Of a stretch of DNA of 35,144 nucleotides, positions 1-7,962 are shown piece by piece. The number at the start of each line of letters is the position of its first letter. Position 1 is the stretch's first letter. Both the position numbers and the translations under genes were made by a program. A model generated the notes under the pieces. That model made no database searches, was not told the DNA's origin, and saw only the letters and a program-made list of their open reading frames with translations. The stretch is from an uncultured Prevotella sp. (GTDB taxonomy: Bacteria > Bacteroidota > Bacteroidia > Bacteroidales > Bacteroidaceae). The DNA lies in the NCBI GenBank assembly GCA_946548085.1, contig CAMNPN010000124.1, positions 1-35,144 of the forward strand, in the 5' to 3' direction.

Positions 1-87
1 GCCAAAGAAGGCTATGTCGTCAAAGACGATATCGAATTCGGCTCGGCCAACATCATCCCCCTCTGGGCTTTCGGGTTGTTGTATTAA
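1..87 (+). CDS. C-terminal end of an unidentified protein (partial)
   Basis: An open frame enters the window at base 1 and ends at a TAA at 85-87, followed directly by TGA. The 28 visible residues end in a hydrophobic, aromatic stretch (PLWAFGLLY). The terminal aromatic residue would suit an outer-membrane protein, but this is too little to assign a family. The function is unknown. Confidence 0.5.
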   Translation, partial: AKEGYVVKDDIEFGSANIIPLWAFGLLY

Positions 88-218
88 TGAGCAAATGAGG
101 AATTACACTATCCTTTATTAATCAGAAATGACGGTTCTGGTTGTATAATCGTTGAAATAAAAAAGGCTTATTGACGTTATTTAAGGTGTGAGGTTGCCTT
201 TATTTGCAGGAAAAGTTG

Positions 219-226
219 TAACTTTG
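219..226 (+). promoter_or_regulatory. Bacteroidetes-type -7 box (TAACTTTG)
   Basis: TAACTTTGC matches the TAnnTTTG -7 consensus of Bacteroidetes sigma-ABfr promoters. It lies about 120 bases before the Fic gene, giving a long A/T-rich leader. A TTG about 22 bases upstream is only a weak -33 element. The rest of 88-348 contains no convincing gene apart from the small frame at 303. Confidence 0.5.
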
Positions 227-302
227 CAGCGAAAAGTTGCATCCTAACGATTAGGTAGTTTTTTTGATTTAATAATTTAAGGCGCAAGAACGATAACCAA
301 TT

Positions 303-410
303 ATGAAGAAAAGACAGTATGAGCAGCCTTCGATAAAAAACAACAGATATGGCATCAAAGAACGAATTAATAGAGGTGCTAAACGAGTACAAACGACTCG
401 GAATCGCTGA
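303..410 (+). CDS. possible small leader peptide overlapping the Fic gene start
   Basis: An ATG-initiated 35-codon frame beginning MKKRQYEQPS runs out of phase across the start of the Fic gene and stops at TGA 408-410. Its first residues resemble the starts of small Prevotella proteins of unknown function, but the rest is basic and is read in a shifted frame through the Fic coding sequence. It may be a decayed small gene, a leader peptide or chance. Confidence 0.15.
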   Translation: MKKRQYEQPSIKNNRYGIKERINRGAKRVQTTRNR

Positions 411-939
411 TCAGATAGACTACGACAAGTTCTGTCTCTATTCGCTTATTACCCATTCTACCGCTATTGAAGGTTCGACAGTTCACCCCTGGGTAGATGG
501 CAATGGCAGAATGTCCCGACTCGTCATGAACCATCTGCAATTTGAATATGGTTTGATTCCAGTAAAGGTCAACAAGGAGGATAAGGCAGAGTATATTCAG
601 GCCTTGATTCAATCCCGTGAACACGATTCGATGGGACCATTCCGAGAGTTTATGCTACAGGAACACATCAAGAATCTTCGCAATGAGATTGACAATTTCC
701 ATCAGTCACAAGAAGGTGGACAGAAAACCGGAAAGGTAGACAGAAAAGGTGGACAGGAAACGCGCGACGCTATCCTGCAGATGATTCGTGAGGATGCACA
801 TGTTTCCTCGTCAAAGATGGCTGAGCGCTTAGGTATCAATCGCAGTGCCGTCAGCAAGCATCTCAAGAAAATGCAAGACGCTGGTGACATTAGAAGAGAA
901 GGACCAGATAAAGGTGGTAAATGGGTAATAATAAAGTAA
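349..939 (+). CDS. Fic-family protein with large internal deletion, C-terminal winged helix
   Basis: Fic enzymes usually transfer AMP from ATP onto target proteins. The catalytic motif is intact (HPWVDGNGR, residues 46-54, followed by MSR). The motif STAIEG at 37-42 matches the class II inhibitory-helix pattern (S/T)xxxE(G/N). In the Bacteroidetes family as I know it, these two motifs are separated by well over 100 residues of helical Fic core; here only three residues lie between them, so most of the core is missing with the frame kept. The C-terminal part, about residues 136-196, is a winged-helix DNA-binding domain ([20 protein letters not shown]) after a Gly/Gln/Lys linker. The protein is 196 residues, against roughly 330 or more for full-length relatives. 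Adenylylation activity is unlikely; DNA binding could persist. An assembly collapse cannot be excluded. The region is more A/T-rich than its neighbours. Confidence 0.75.
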   Translation: MASKNELIEVLNEYKRLGIADQIDYDKFCLYSLITHSTAIEGSTVHPWVDGNGRMSRLVMNHLQFEYGLIPVKVNKEDKAEYIQALIQSREHDSMGPFREFMLQEHIKNLRNEIDNFHQSQEGGQKTGKVDRKGGQETRDAILQMIREDAHVSSSKMAERLGINRSAVSKHLKKMQDAGDIRREGPDKGGKWVIIK

Positions 940-941
940 TT

Positions 942-1784
942 ATGGCAGCAGGAAAGTGGATAGGAGGATTCATCGGCTGGATGGCCGGAGGCCCGTTGGG
1001 GGCTCTGGCAGGGTATCTTGTCGGCTCGTTGTTCGACTCGATGCTCGACGGGGTGAACTCTCCGGATAATTCAGGCACGTGGGGCTCAGGCTCTCAGCGT
1101 GACTATAGTCAGCAGCGTTCGTATCAGGACTTTAACGAGGCCTATCAGCGGGCTTATCGTCAGCGGCAGCAGCAGGGACAGCGCAACAGTTTCCTGTTCT
1201 CGCTGCTGGTGCTCTCCTCTTATATTATTAAGGCCGACGGCAAGGCGATGCACTCGGAGATGGAACTGGTGCGCCAGATGCTCCGTCAGAACTTCGGACA
1301 GGATGCCGTCAGTCAGGGCAATGAGATCCTGAACAAACTCTTCGACGAGCAGAAGCGTGAGGGCTGGACGCAGTTCAAGCAGACCGTGCGCCAATGCTGC
1401 GGACAGATCAACCAGCAGATGGACTATTCGCAGCGGCTGCAGTTGCTGAACTATCTGGTGATGGTGGCTCAGGCTGACGGCCGTGTGCCTCAGAGCGAGA
1501 TTGCGGCCCTGAAGGAATGCGCCCAGTGGCTGGGGATGTCGGCCTCGGAGGTTGACTCGATGCTGCATCTGCAAGGCGACACGCTGGAGGATGCCTATAA
1601 GGTGCTGGGTGTCAGTCCGAATGCTACCGATGACGAGGTGAAGAAAGCCTATCGCAAACTGGCACTGGAGCATCATCCCGACAAGGTGGCAGCCCTGGGC
1701 GAGGATGTGCGCAAGGCGGCTGAGAAGAAGTTCCAGGAGATCAATGCGGCTAAGGACCGTATCTGGAAGGCAAGAGGACTATAA
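942..1784 (+). CDS. TerB-like and C-terminal J-domain protein (DjlA-like)
   Basis: The protein has a glycine-rich hydrophobic N-terminus ([14 protein letters not shown]) that could insert in a membrane. A helical TerB-like region follows at about residues 85-195 ([20 protein letters not shown] and, later, [13 protein letters not shown]). A J domain closes the protein, with the diagnostic HPD in [13 protein letters not shown] near residues 238-250. This order resembles DjlA, a membrane co-chaperone that stimulates DnaK ATPase. The J domain supports a DnaK partnership; the TerB part may bind metal or act as a scaffold. I chose the ATG at 942 because the hydrophobic N-terminus begins there. An in-frame ATG at 921 would overlap the Fic gene and add seven residues. 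The genes are almost contiguous, so they may be co-transcribed. Confidence 0.85.
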   Translation: MAAGKWIGGFIGWMAGGPLGALAGYLVGSLFDSMLDGVNSPDNSGTWGSGSQRDYSQQRSYQDFNEAYQRAYRQRQQQGQRNSFLFSLLVLSSYIIKADGKAMHSEMELVRQMLRQNFGQDAVSQGNEILNKLFDEQKREGWTQFKQTVRQCCGQINQQMDYSQRLQLLNYLVMVAQADGRVPQSEIAALKECAQWLGMSASEVDSMLHLQGDTLEDAYKVLGVSPNATDDEVKKAYRKLALEHHPDKVAALGEDVRKAAEKKFQEINAAKDRIWKARGL

Positions 1785-1810
1785 TAAGCCATTGTTCAGA
1801 CCCCCTCTGA

Positions 1811-1831
1811 CTCCCCCTAACTTAGGGGGAG
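1811..1831. repeat. perfect inverted repeat between convergent genes
   Basis: CTCCCCCTAA and its complement TAGGGGGAG flank a one- or two-base turn, forming a strong hairpin between the ends of the TerB-DnaJ gene (plus) and the GH20 gene (minus). There is no strong T tract on either side, so it is not a textbook intrinsic terminator, although it may stabilise 3' ends. Similar C-rich and G-rich palindromes are common intergenic repeats in many bacteria. Confidence 0.5.
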
Positions 1832-1856
1832 AAACAATTACTCTTGTGATTTTCAA

Positions 1857-3482
1857 TCAAAATTGCCAGCGGCTGGGCAACTGCCTGTCGGGCCATAGAT
1901 GTTTGGCATACTGATAGTGGTAGAGTTCGTAGAGTCGTGTCAGCCGCGTCAGTCGTTGTCTGAAGGCCTCGAAGTTTTTACGCTCAGGCTGTGTCCATTG
2001 CACTTCTGCGAGGGCTGCCATACGGGGCAAGGCCTGATACTCCACCATACCTTCCGTCAGCAGATACTCAGACCACAGGTTGGCCTGGGTGCCGAGGATG
2101 TGGCGCTTGGCTTCTGCCGATAGGGAGTCGGGGGCAGGCTCAAGGGTGTAGACCTTCTCGACGGGGATGAACCCGCCACAGCGGGTGGGCTCGAACTGCG
2201 CCTCTTCCGACTGCAGATAGTCGAAATAGACGTGTGTGGTGGGTGCCATCACGACATCATGGCCCAGTTCGGCGGCCTTGGCTCCCGGGGCCGTACCTCG
2301 CCACGACATGATCATCGCATCCTGAGGGGCATTGTTATCCAGGAGTTCATCCCAGCCCAAGGCCCGTCGATGATGGGCCGTGAGGAAGTCGAAGACCCGT
2401 TTGGTGAAATAGCCCTGTCGGGTCAGGCCGCCGAGTTGCATGGCCTGACACTTTGGACAGGCATCCCATTTGGCGGTAGGTGTCTCGTCGCCACCGATAT
2501 GGATCACCTCTGACGGGAAGATGTCCATGATCTCAGCCAGTACGCCCTCCACGAAATCATACACTTTCGGATTGCCGACGCAGAGCACGTCGGTATACAC
2601 TCCCCAATAATGTCCCACCTGATAAGGACCGCCTGTACAACCCAGTTCGGGGTAGCAGGCCAGGGCTGCGAGCATGTGGCCGGGCATGTCGATCTCCGGG
2701 ATGATGGTGATGTGGCGTTCTTGGGCATATCGAACGATGTCGCGCGCTTCCTCCTGAGTGTAGTAGCCCCCGTGGGGGATGCCGTCGTCGAGGTCGGAGT
2801 TGGTGCCGAGGATGGTGCCGGAACGTTGTGATCCGATGGTCGTCAGTTCAGGATATTTCTTGATTTCGATGCGCCAGCCCTGATCATCCGTCAGATGCCA
2901 GTGGAAGCGGTTCATGTTGTGGAGCGCCAGGAGGTCGATGAACTTCTTCACGAAATCCACAGAGAAGAAATGACGCGAGCAGTCGAGGTGCATGCCTCGC
3001 CAACTGAAGCGTGGGGCGTCTGTAATAACTGTAGGAGGCAGGAGGGCTCCTTCGTTCACAGCCTTCCTTAGGGTCTGAACGCCATAGAACACCCCAGCGG
3101 CAGAGCCTCCCTGGATGGTTATGCCCTTCCGGCTGACAGTGAGGACATAGCCCTCCGTTTCTTTCACGTCAGGATGGATGGCCAGTTCGATATAACGCAC
3201 TTTTTTCGTCCGCTTCTGCGCCAACTGCAGGTTCATGGCTGTAACCTCTTTCAGGTATTGTTGCAGGAACTCCGCTTCGCTTTGCAGGTCTGGAGTAGAC
3301 AGAATCTCAACGGTTTCGTCAAGAACAAACGGTTCCCCTTTCTGCATCGTAATGCTTTGTGGCAGGGGCACCACCTCGTAATTAGCAGGATGCCCTGCCA
3401 GTGCCCTTGCCGGGCTAAATGATAACAGACACATGATCAGTGATATACCTATCAGATGTCTTCCGCCTATTCTTGTAATCAT
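1857..3482 (-). CDS. beta-N-acetylhexosaminidase, glycoside hydrolase family 20
   Basis: A secreted exo-hydrolase that removes terminal GlcNAc or GalNAc from glycans, probably in the periplasm. Residues 1-29 form a signal peptide (hydrophobic LIGISLIMCLLSF, then ARALA before the likely cleavage site). An N-terminal GH20b-like domain spans about 33-155. The catalytic TIM barrel follows, with NRFHWHLTDDQGWR near 191-204 and the catalytic Asp-Glu pair D332-E333 in HIGGDET; substrate-assisted cleavage through the 2-acetamido group is expected. At 541 residues it is a compact member without extra carbohydrate-binding modules. It lies 28 bases downstream of the PIG-L gene on the same strand with no promoter between them, suggesting a GlcNAc-related operon. 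Its ATG is inside the inner end of a period-7 repeat arm. Confidence 0.95.
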   Translation of the reverse strand: MITRIGGRHLIGISLIMCLLSFSPARALAGHPANYEVVPLPQSITMQKGEPFVLDETVEILSTPDLQSEAEFLQQYLKEVTAMNLQLAQKRTKKVRYIELAIHPDVKETEGYVLTVSRKGITIQGGSAAGVFYGVQTLRKAVNEGALLPPTVITDAPRFSWRGMHLDCSRHFFSVDFVKKFIDLLALHNMNRFHWHLTDDQGWRIEIKKYPELTTIGSQRSGTILGTNSDLDDGIPHGGYYTQEEARDIVRYAQERHITIIPEIDMPGHMLAALACYPELGCTGGPYQVGHYWGVYTDVLCVGNPKVYDFVEGVLAEIMDIFPSEVIHIGGDETPTAKWDACPKCQAMQLGGLTRQGYFTKRVFDFLTAHHRRALGWDELLDNNAPQDAMIMSWRGTAPGAKAAELGHDVVMAPTTHVYFDYLQSEEAQFEPTRCGGFIPVEKVYTLEPAPDSLSAEAKRHILGTQANLWSEYLLTEGMVEYQALPRMAALAEVQWTQPERKNFEAFRQRLTRLTRLYELYHYQYAKHLWPDRQLPSRWQF

Positions 3483-3511
3483 CTATAAACTATAAACTTT
3501 AAACTATAAAC
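3478..3511 (-). repeat. single left arm of the period-7 intergenic element
   Basis: Read on the minus strand, these 34 bases are identical to the first 34 bases of the element copy at 12729, with 7-base units of the type GTTTATA. The core and right arm are absent. The arm occupies the gap between the PIG-L gene and the GH20 gene, and the GH20 start codon lies in its last bases. Confidence 0.8.
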
Positions 3512-4647
3512 TAAAACCTGTATTCCACAAAAGCCTCCATCGCCTCGTAGCAGGCCAGGCCGAGGGCATCATAACGCTTGGCCGTCTCACGGTTCCTGTC
3601 TTCGGCACGCTGCCAGAACAGCCGTTCGTCGTTACCCAGGAACGGCGCACTCTCCATTTGACTCTGATGGCGGAGGATGGCATTACGCTTCTCACGTAAC
3701 TCCTCAGGACTCATCGGCACGCACATCTCAATGTCGGCCACGTCCCACTCTGCCCAGGCCCCACGGTACATCCACACACGGCAGTCCTTCAGCCACTCGG
3801 CGCCAGCCTTCTTCTCCTCGTCGATGGCGGCGAATACGGCATCGGTGCACTTACGATGGGTGCCATGAGGGTCAGCGAGATCGGCTGCCACATAGATCTG
3901 ATGAGGCTGTATCTCCTCTAGCAGTTGCATGATCGGCTCCACATCGCGCTCCGTCATAGGCAACTTCTCAATCTTGCCGCTCTCGTAGAACGGCAGGTCG
4001 AGGAAGTGGATATGATCCTTGGTGATATGGTTATAGCCGCAGGCATTACGGGCCTCGCCACGACGGATCAGACCCTTCACGGTGAGGATGGTCTTATTGT
4101 CCCAATCCCCCTCTTTCTTCTCCTTCAGGTAACTCATGATTTCACGATAGCGAATCTTGATGACCTCGTCGGAGCCGTTGGCAAAGAGTTTGTTGAAGCC
4201 GTTGATGAAATGCATATAGAGCCTCACCTCTTCATCTGCCACAGCGATATTGCCCGATGTCTCGTAGGCCACATGCACGTCGTGCTTCTGTTGCATCAGC
4301 CGTCGGATGGTACCTCCCATCGAGATGACATCGTCGTCGGGGTGGGGGGAGAAGACGATGACCCGTTTGGGGTAGGGCTTGGCCCGCTCAGGACGGGTGG
4401 TGTCGTCTACGTCAGGCTTGCCGCCAGGCCATCCGGTGATGGTGTGCTGCAGTTCGTTGAACACTTCGATGTTCACCAAACCGGCTTGTCCGTCGAACTG
4501 CTCGACGAGGTGGCCCAGGCCGTTGTCCATATAGTCCTTGGTGGAGAGTTTCAATAGGGGCTTGCCTGTCTTGTTACAGAGTTCGATGACCTGTCGCCTT
4601 AACTGATGGTCAGGCATCTTGATGTTGGCTGTCAGATTCAGATTCAT
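3511..4647 (-). CDS. PIG-L/LmbE-type deacetylase-like protein lacking the usual NagB domain
   Basis: The PIG-L metal-dependent deacetylase fold is recognised by SPHPDDDVISMGG (residues about 99-111), which carries the zinc-binding HPDD, and by the second metal motif DPHGTHRKC. In Bacteroidales this sequence is familiar to me as the C-terminal half of a protein of about 660 residues annotated glucosamine-6-phosphate deaminase, with an N-terminal NagB sugar-isomerase domain. Here only the linker and the PIG-L part exist (378 residues), so deaminase activity is not expected. The substrate is unknown, probably an N-acetylated amino sugar. The ATG at 4647 is chosen because a good promoter at 4677-4684 lies just upstream; an upstream in-frame start at 4728 would precede that promoter. 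The GH20 gene downstream fits amino-sugar use. The symbol nagB would mislead. Confidence 0.8.
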   Translation of the reverse strand: MNLNLTANIKMPDHQLRRQVIELCNKTGKPLLKLSTKDYMDNGLGHLVEQFDGQAGLVNIEVFNELQHTITGWPGGKPDVDDTTRPERAKPYPKRVIVFSPHPDDDVISMGGTIRRLMQQKHDVHVAYETSGNIAVADEEVRLYMHFINGFNKLFANGSDEVIKIRYREIMSYLKEKKEGDWDNKTILTVKGLIRRGEARNACGYNHITKDHIHFLDLPFYESGKIEKLPMTERDVEPIMQLLEEIQPHQIYVAADLADPHGTHRKCTDAVFAAIDEEKKAGAEWLKDCRVWMYRGAWAEWDVADIEMCVPMSPEELREKRNAILRHQSQMESAPFLGNDERLFWQRAEDRNRETAKRYDALGLACYEAMEAFVEYRF

Positions 4648-4676
4648 AATGATAGTAGTAATGGTTATTTGTCCGA

Positions 4677-4684
4677 CAAAGTTA
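4677..4684 (-). promoter_or_regulatory. -7 box for the PIG-L/GH20 operon
   Basis: The minus strand reads TAACTTTG, matching TAnnTTTG, ending 30 bases before the ATG at 4647. It forms one half of a divergent promoter region with the queH box at 4748-4755. It also decides the PIG-L start. Confidence 0.6.
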
Positions 4685-4747
4685 CGAATTATAAATGGAA
4701 CAGCCTTGATTTTTGGGAAGATTAACACTCGTATGGGAAAAAATGAT

Positions 4748-4755
4748 TAACTTTG
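4748..4755 (+). promoter_or_regulatory. -7 box for queH
   Basis: TAACTTTGC lies 21 bases before the ATG at 4777. An in-frame TTG at 4753 overlaps the box itself and so cannot be the translation start. The -33 region is poor. Confidence 0.6.
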
Positions 4756-4776
4756 CAGGCGAAAGCAGTAATAACA

Positions 4777-5385
4777 ATGAAGAAACCAGCGATTATGATC
4801 CCTGAGGGGTTACGGGAGGTGTTGTTGCATGCCTGTTGTGCACCATGCTCCTCTGCCATCGTAGAGTGGATGGTGCAGCACGACGTGCGCCCCGTGATAT
4901 TCTATTACAATCCGAATGTTTGGCCCCGTGAGGAGTATGAGATCCGTAAGAGTGAGAGTAAGCGTCATGCAGAGTCGCTCGGACTGCGGTGGATAGATGG
5001 TGACTACGACCACGAGCAGTGGCGGCAGGATGTCTGCGGTCTCGAGAATGAACCTGAGCGTGGCAAACGCTGTGATGCGTGTTTTACACTTCGCCTGACC
5101 GTTGCTGCCAGAAAGGCTAAAGAGTTAGGAATAAGATACTTCACCACTACGCTGGCATCCTCTCGCTGGAAAAGTCTGGAGCAGATAGAACGTGCAGGCC
5201 ATCTGGCAGAACAGGCTGTTAATGGAGTCTCACAAAAAGGACAATCCCCTCTCTGCGATCCTGTCACTTTCTGGGCGCAGAACTGGCGGAAGGGAGGACT
5301 CTATGAACGGCGTAATCAGCTGTTGAAAGAATTTAACTTCTACAACCAACAGTATTGTGGCTGTGAGTTCTCTCAGCGGAAGTGA
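4777..5385 (+). CDS. queH: epoxyqueuosine reductase QueH
   Basis: QueH catalyses the last step of queuosine synthesis, reducing epoxyqueuosine to queuosine in tRNA, and is unrelated to the cobalamin-dependent QueG. The sequence shows the family (former DUF208) cysteine sets: HACCAPCSS at residues 19-27, CDACF in the middle and QYCGCEFS at the end, which bind an iron-sulfur cluster and a second metal. At 202 residues it has the usual length. The segment before the C-terminal FWAQNWRKGG (about residues 151-166, NGVSQKGQSPLCDP) looks longer than in relatives I recall. The ATG at 4777 is supported by the promoter position. Transcription is divergent from the PIG-L/GH20 operon. Confidence 0.9.
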   Translation: MKKPAIMIPEGLREVLLHACCAPCSSAIVEWMVQHDVRPVIFYYNPNVWPREEYEIRKSESKRHAESLGLRWIDGDYDHEQWRQDVCGLENEPERGKRCDACFTLRLTVAARKAKELGIRYFTTTLASSRWKSLEQIERAGHLAEQAVNGVSQKGQSPLCDPVTFWAQNWRKGGLYERRNQLLKEFNFYNQQYCGCEFSQRK

Positions 5386-5414
5386 AAAGGTGAAAAAGTG
5401 AAAAGGTAGAAAGA
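5381..5414 (+). repeat. short tandem repeat after queH
   Basis: About four units of an 8-base period (AGTGAAAA, GGTGAAAA and variants) begin in the last codon of queH and continue into the gap before the XRE-cupin promoter. It resembles the 7-base-period tracts elsewhere in the window but has a different period. Confidence 0.6.
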
Positions 5415-5443
5415 GGAAAAATGAAAGAAAAATGAGTTTTTTC

Positions 5444-5474
5444 TTTGTATTTTGCTCACTTATTCGTAACTTTG
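5444..5474 (+). promoter_or_regulatory. consensus Bacteroidetes promoter for the XRE-cupin gene
   Basis: TTTG at 5444-5447, exactly 19 bases, then TAACTTTG at 5467-5474 followed by CGCCCC. This is the best match to the -33/-7 consensus in the window. The ATG of the regulator is 36 bases downstream. The purine-rich stretch just upstream faces a T-rich stretch that could also help end queH transcription. Confidence 0.75.
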
Positions 5475-5510
5475 CGCCCCAAAATTAATAATGTATTAAA
5501 TTAATAAAGT

Positions 5511-6095
5511 ATGTCCAACACTAACACTTACGTTGGTTCCAAGATTAAGGGACTCAGAGAGACAAAAAACCTCAGCGTCGAGGAAGTCGCTGAGAGTACA
5601 GGTCTGTCGGTGGAGCAGATCAACAGTATCGAGAATGACCAGAACCTGCCCTCGTTAGGGCCGCTGATCAAGATAGCCCGTGCACTGGGTGTCCGGCTGG
5701 GCACGTTTATGGATGATAACGACTCGCTGGGGCCCGTCGTGACCCGTGCTGCCGACCGTGAGCGCGATAGCAGCATCAGTTTCTCCAACGGTGCCACCGA
5801 TGCCCGTAAGCACATGGAGTATCATCCCCTGGCCCAGCAGAAGGCCGGCCGTCATATGGAGCCGTTCATCATCGACATCAACCCCGAAGAGAATACCGAC
5901 TATAAACTCTCTGCCCATGAAGGTGAGGAGTTCATCTACGTGATGCAGGGCGAAGTGGAAGTGGAATACGGTAAGGAGAAGTATTCGCTGAAGGAAGGCG
6001 ACTCGATCTACTATGACTCCATCGTGAAGCATCATCTGCACGGTGCCCCAGGTAAGAGTGCCAAGATTCTTGCACTTATTTACATCCCGTTCTGA
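5511..6095 (+). CDS. XRE-family regulator with C-terminal cupin domain
   Basis: Residues about 8-65 form a helix-turn-helix of the XRE/Cro type (IKGLRETKNLSVEEVAESTG, then SIENDQNLPSLGPLIKIARAL). Residues about 110-194 form a cupin_2 barrel with the motifs HEGEEFIYVMQGEVEVEYG and GDSIYYDSIVKHHL, whose histidines and glutamate may bind a metal or ligand. This architecture is typical of small-molecule-responsive repressors or activators. The acyl-CoA ligase gene begins 23 bases downstream, so the likely target is its own operon, with an acyl or carboxylate ligand. The ligand cannot be read from the sequence. The strong promoter just upstream would be the place for autoregulation. Confidence 0.9.
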   Translation: MSNTNTYVGSKIKGLRETKNLSVEEVAESTGLSVEQINSIENDQNLPSLGPLIKIARALGVRLGTFMDDNDSLGPVVTRAADRERDSSISFSNGATDARKHMEYHPLAQQKAGRHMEPFIIDINPEENTDYKLSAHEGEEFIYVMQGEVEVEYGKEKYSLKEGDSIYYDSIVKHHLHGAPGKSAKILALIYIPF

Positions 6096-6118
6096 TCATT
6101 GAACATTGAAGATTGAAG
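6096..6118 (+). repeat. period-7 tract between regulator and acyl-CoA ligase
   Basis: Three units of the type GAACATT, GAAGATT, GAAGATG fill the whole gap between the stop of the XRE-cupin gene and the ATG of the ligase. No inverted partner arm is seen. Confidence 0.5.
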
Positions 6119-7852
6119 ATGGAAACAAAGAGCGTGAAATTAGATATGGCAGGCAGACCGCTGCCAGACAGGACTTATCCTGCCGAGACCGGCAGTGAGG
6201 GCTATACACTCCATGAGCGCACCCTCGGCCAGTGGCTTGAACACTGGGCTGAGACTACGCCCGATAAAGAATATATCGTCTATAGTGACCGTGACCTGCG
6301 CTTCACCTGGAGCAAGTTCAATGAGCGAGTGGACAACCTCGCCAAGGGCCTGATCGCCATCGGCGTGAAGAAAGGTTCGAATGTCGGCATCTGGGCTACC
6401 AACGTGCCCGACTGGCTCACCTTCCTCTATGCTACGGCGAAGATCGGTGCCGTGCTGGTGACGGTGAATACCAACTATAAGCAGAACGAGTTGGAGTATC
6501 TCTGCAAAGACTCCGACATGCACACCCTCTGCATCACCGACGGCACATGGGACTGTAACTATGTGGACATGACCTACACCATGCTGCCCGAGTTGAAGAA
6601 CTGCGAGCGCGGCCATCTGAACTCGAAACGCTTCCCTTGTATGAAGAACGTGGTGTTCATCGGCATGGAGAAATATCGCGGCATGTACAACACAGCCGAG
6701 TTGCTGCTCTTAGGTCAGAACATTGAAGACGAGACGTTGCTGGAGATGAAAAAGCAGGTGACCTGCCACGATGTCTGCAACATGCAGTACACCAGCGGTA
6801 CAACGGGATTCCCGAAGGGCGTGATGCTTACCCACTATAATATCGCCAACGACGGTTACTTCACGGGCGAGAACATGGGCTTCACCCAGGACGACAAACT
6901 CTGTGTCTGTGTGCCGCTGTTCCACTGTTTCGGCGTGGTGCTGGCCACGATGAACTGCCTCACCCACGGCTGTACCGAGGTGATGGTCGAGAAGTTCGAC
7001 CCCCTGGTGGTGCTGGCCTCTATTCATAAGGAGAGGTGCACGGCTGTCTACGGCGTGCCCACGATGTTCATCGCCGAACTCGACCACCCGATGTTCAACA
7101 TGTTCGACGTGTCATGTCTCCGTACGGGCATCATGGCTGGCTCCCTCTGTCCTGTGGAACTGATGAAGCGTGTCAGCGAAAAGATGTTCATGACCATCAC
7201 CAGCGTCTACGGACTCACAGAGTCGTCGCCAGGTATGACGCAGACCTGTCTGAACGACTCGTTCGAGCAGCGTTGTACCACTGTGGGCCGCGACTATCCC
7301 TTCGTGGAGGTGAAGGTGCTCGACCCAGAGACTGGCGAGGAGTGTCCCGTCGGTGTGCAGGGTGAAATGTGCTGTCGCGGATTCAACGTGATGAAGGGTT
7401 ACTATAAGAACCCGCAGGCTACGGCTGAGGTGATCGACAAGAACGGATTCCTCCATTCCGGCGACCTCGGCGTGAAAGACGAGAACGGCTTCTACCGCAT
7501 CACGGGTCGCATCAAGGATATGATTATCCGAGGCGGTGAGAACATCTATCCCCGTGAGATCGAGGAGTTCCTCTACCACATGGAGGGTATCAAGGATGTG
7601 CAGGTGGCCGCCGTGCCTTCGAAGAAGTATGGCGAGGCCGTCGGTGCCTTCATCATCCTGCAGCCTGGCGTGAAGATGGAACCCGAGGATGTGCAGGAGT
7701 TCTGTCGCGGTAAGATTGCCCGCTACAAGATCCCGAAGTATGTGTTCTTTATCGATGAGTTCCCATTGACGGGCTCTGGTAAGATTCAGAAGTTTAAGTT
7801 GAAGGAGATGAGCCTCGACCTCTGCAAGAAGTTCGGATATGAGGTGATTTAA
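6119..7852 (+). CDS. AMP-binding acyl-CoA ligase (FadD-like)
   Basis: This is an ANL-superfamily adenylate-forming enzyme, activating a carboxylic acid with ATP and joining it to coenzyme A. The P-loop [16 protein letters not shown] lies near residues 224-239. The family motif [10 protein letters not shown], the hinge region [20 protein letters not shown] and the C-terminal catalytic lysine in [10 protein letters not shown] are all present. The 577 residues match medium- or long-chain fatty acyl-CoA synthetases; the substrate is not settled by sequence. No membrane segment is evident. The ATG at 6119 is preferred over an in-frame TTG at 6113 that lies in the repeat tract. It probably forms an operon with the XRE-cupin regulator. 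Confidence 0.9.
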   Translation: METKSVKLDMAGRPLPDRTYPAETGSEGYTLHERTLGQWLEHWAETTPDKEYIVYSDRDLRFTWSKFNERVDNLAKGLIAIGVKKGSNVGIWATNVPDWLTFLYATAKIGAVLVTVNTNYKQNELEYLCKDSDMHTLCITDGTWDCNYVDMTYTMLPELKNCERGHLNSKRFPCMKNVVFIGMEKYRGMYNTAELLLLGQNIEDETLLEMKKQVTCHDVCNMQYTSGTTGFPKGVMLTHYNIANDGYFTGENMGFTQDDKLCVCVPLFHCFGVVLATMNCLTHGCTEVMVEKFDPLVVLASIHKERCTAVYGVPTMFIAELDHPMFNMFDVSCLRTGIMAGSLCPVELMKRVSEKMFMTITSVYGLTESSPGMTQTCLNDSFEQRCTTVGRDYPFVEVKVLDPETGEECPVGVQGEMCCRGFNVMKGYYKNPQATAEVIDKNGFLHSGDLGVKDENGFYRITGRIKDMIIRGGENIYPREIEEFLYHMEGIKDVQVAAVPSKKYGEAVGAFIILQPGVKMEPEDVQEFCRGKIARYKIPKYVFFIDEFPLTGSGKIQKFKLKEMSLDLCKKFGYEVI

Positions 7853-7853
7853 A

Positions 7854-7960
7854 GTTGATAGTTTAAAGTTTATAGTTTATAGATGATATGTTCTATAGGC
7901 AGAATGGCTTGCAGGGTAATCAGCTATAAACTATAAACTCTCAACAATAAACAAAAAGAA
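7854..7960 (+). repeat. period-7 hairpin element, copy A
   Basis: The left arm has 7-base units (GTTTAAA, GTTTATA, GTTTATA), followed by a core of about 41 bases (contains GGCTTGCAGGGTAATCA) and a right arm of complementary units (CTATAAA, CTATAAA). It fills the gap between the acyl-CoA ligase and ffh. It matches the copy at 12729-12835 with about five differences in 107 bases. It has no coding capacity. Confidence 0.85.
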
Positions 7961-7962
7961 AT

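Noticed and set aside
942..1784. TerB-DnaJ gene as part of a Ter/TerY-P stress system with the kinase/PP2C island
   Set aside because: It is 20 kb away in a different transcription unit, with no vWA, TerD or TerY genes in the window.
4648..4728. N-terminal extension of the PIG-L gene to an upstream start
   Set aside because: A good minus-strand promoter lies inside the extension, and the added residues are not similar to the family.
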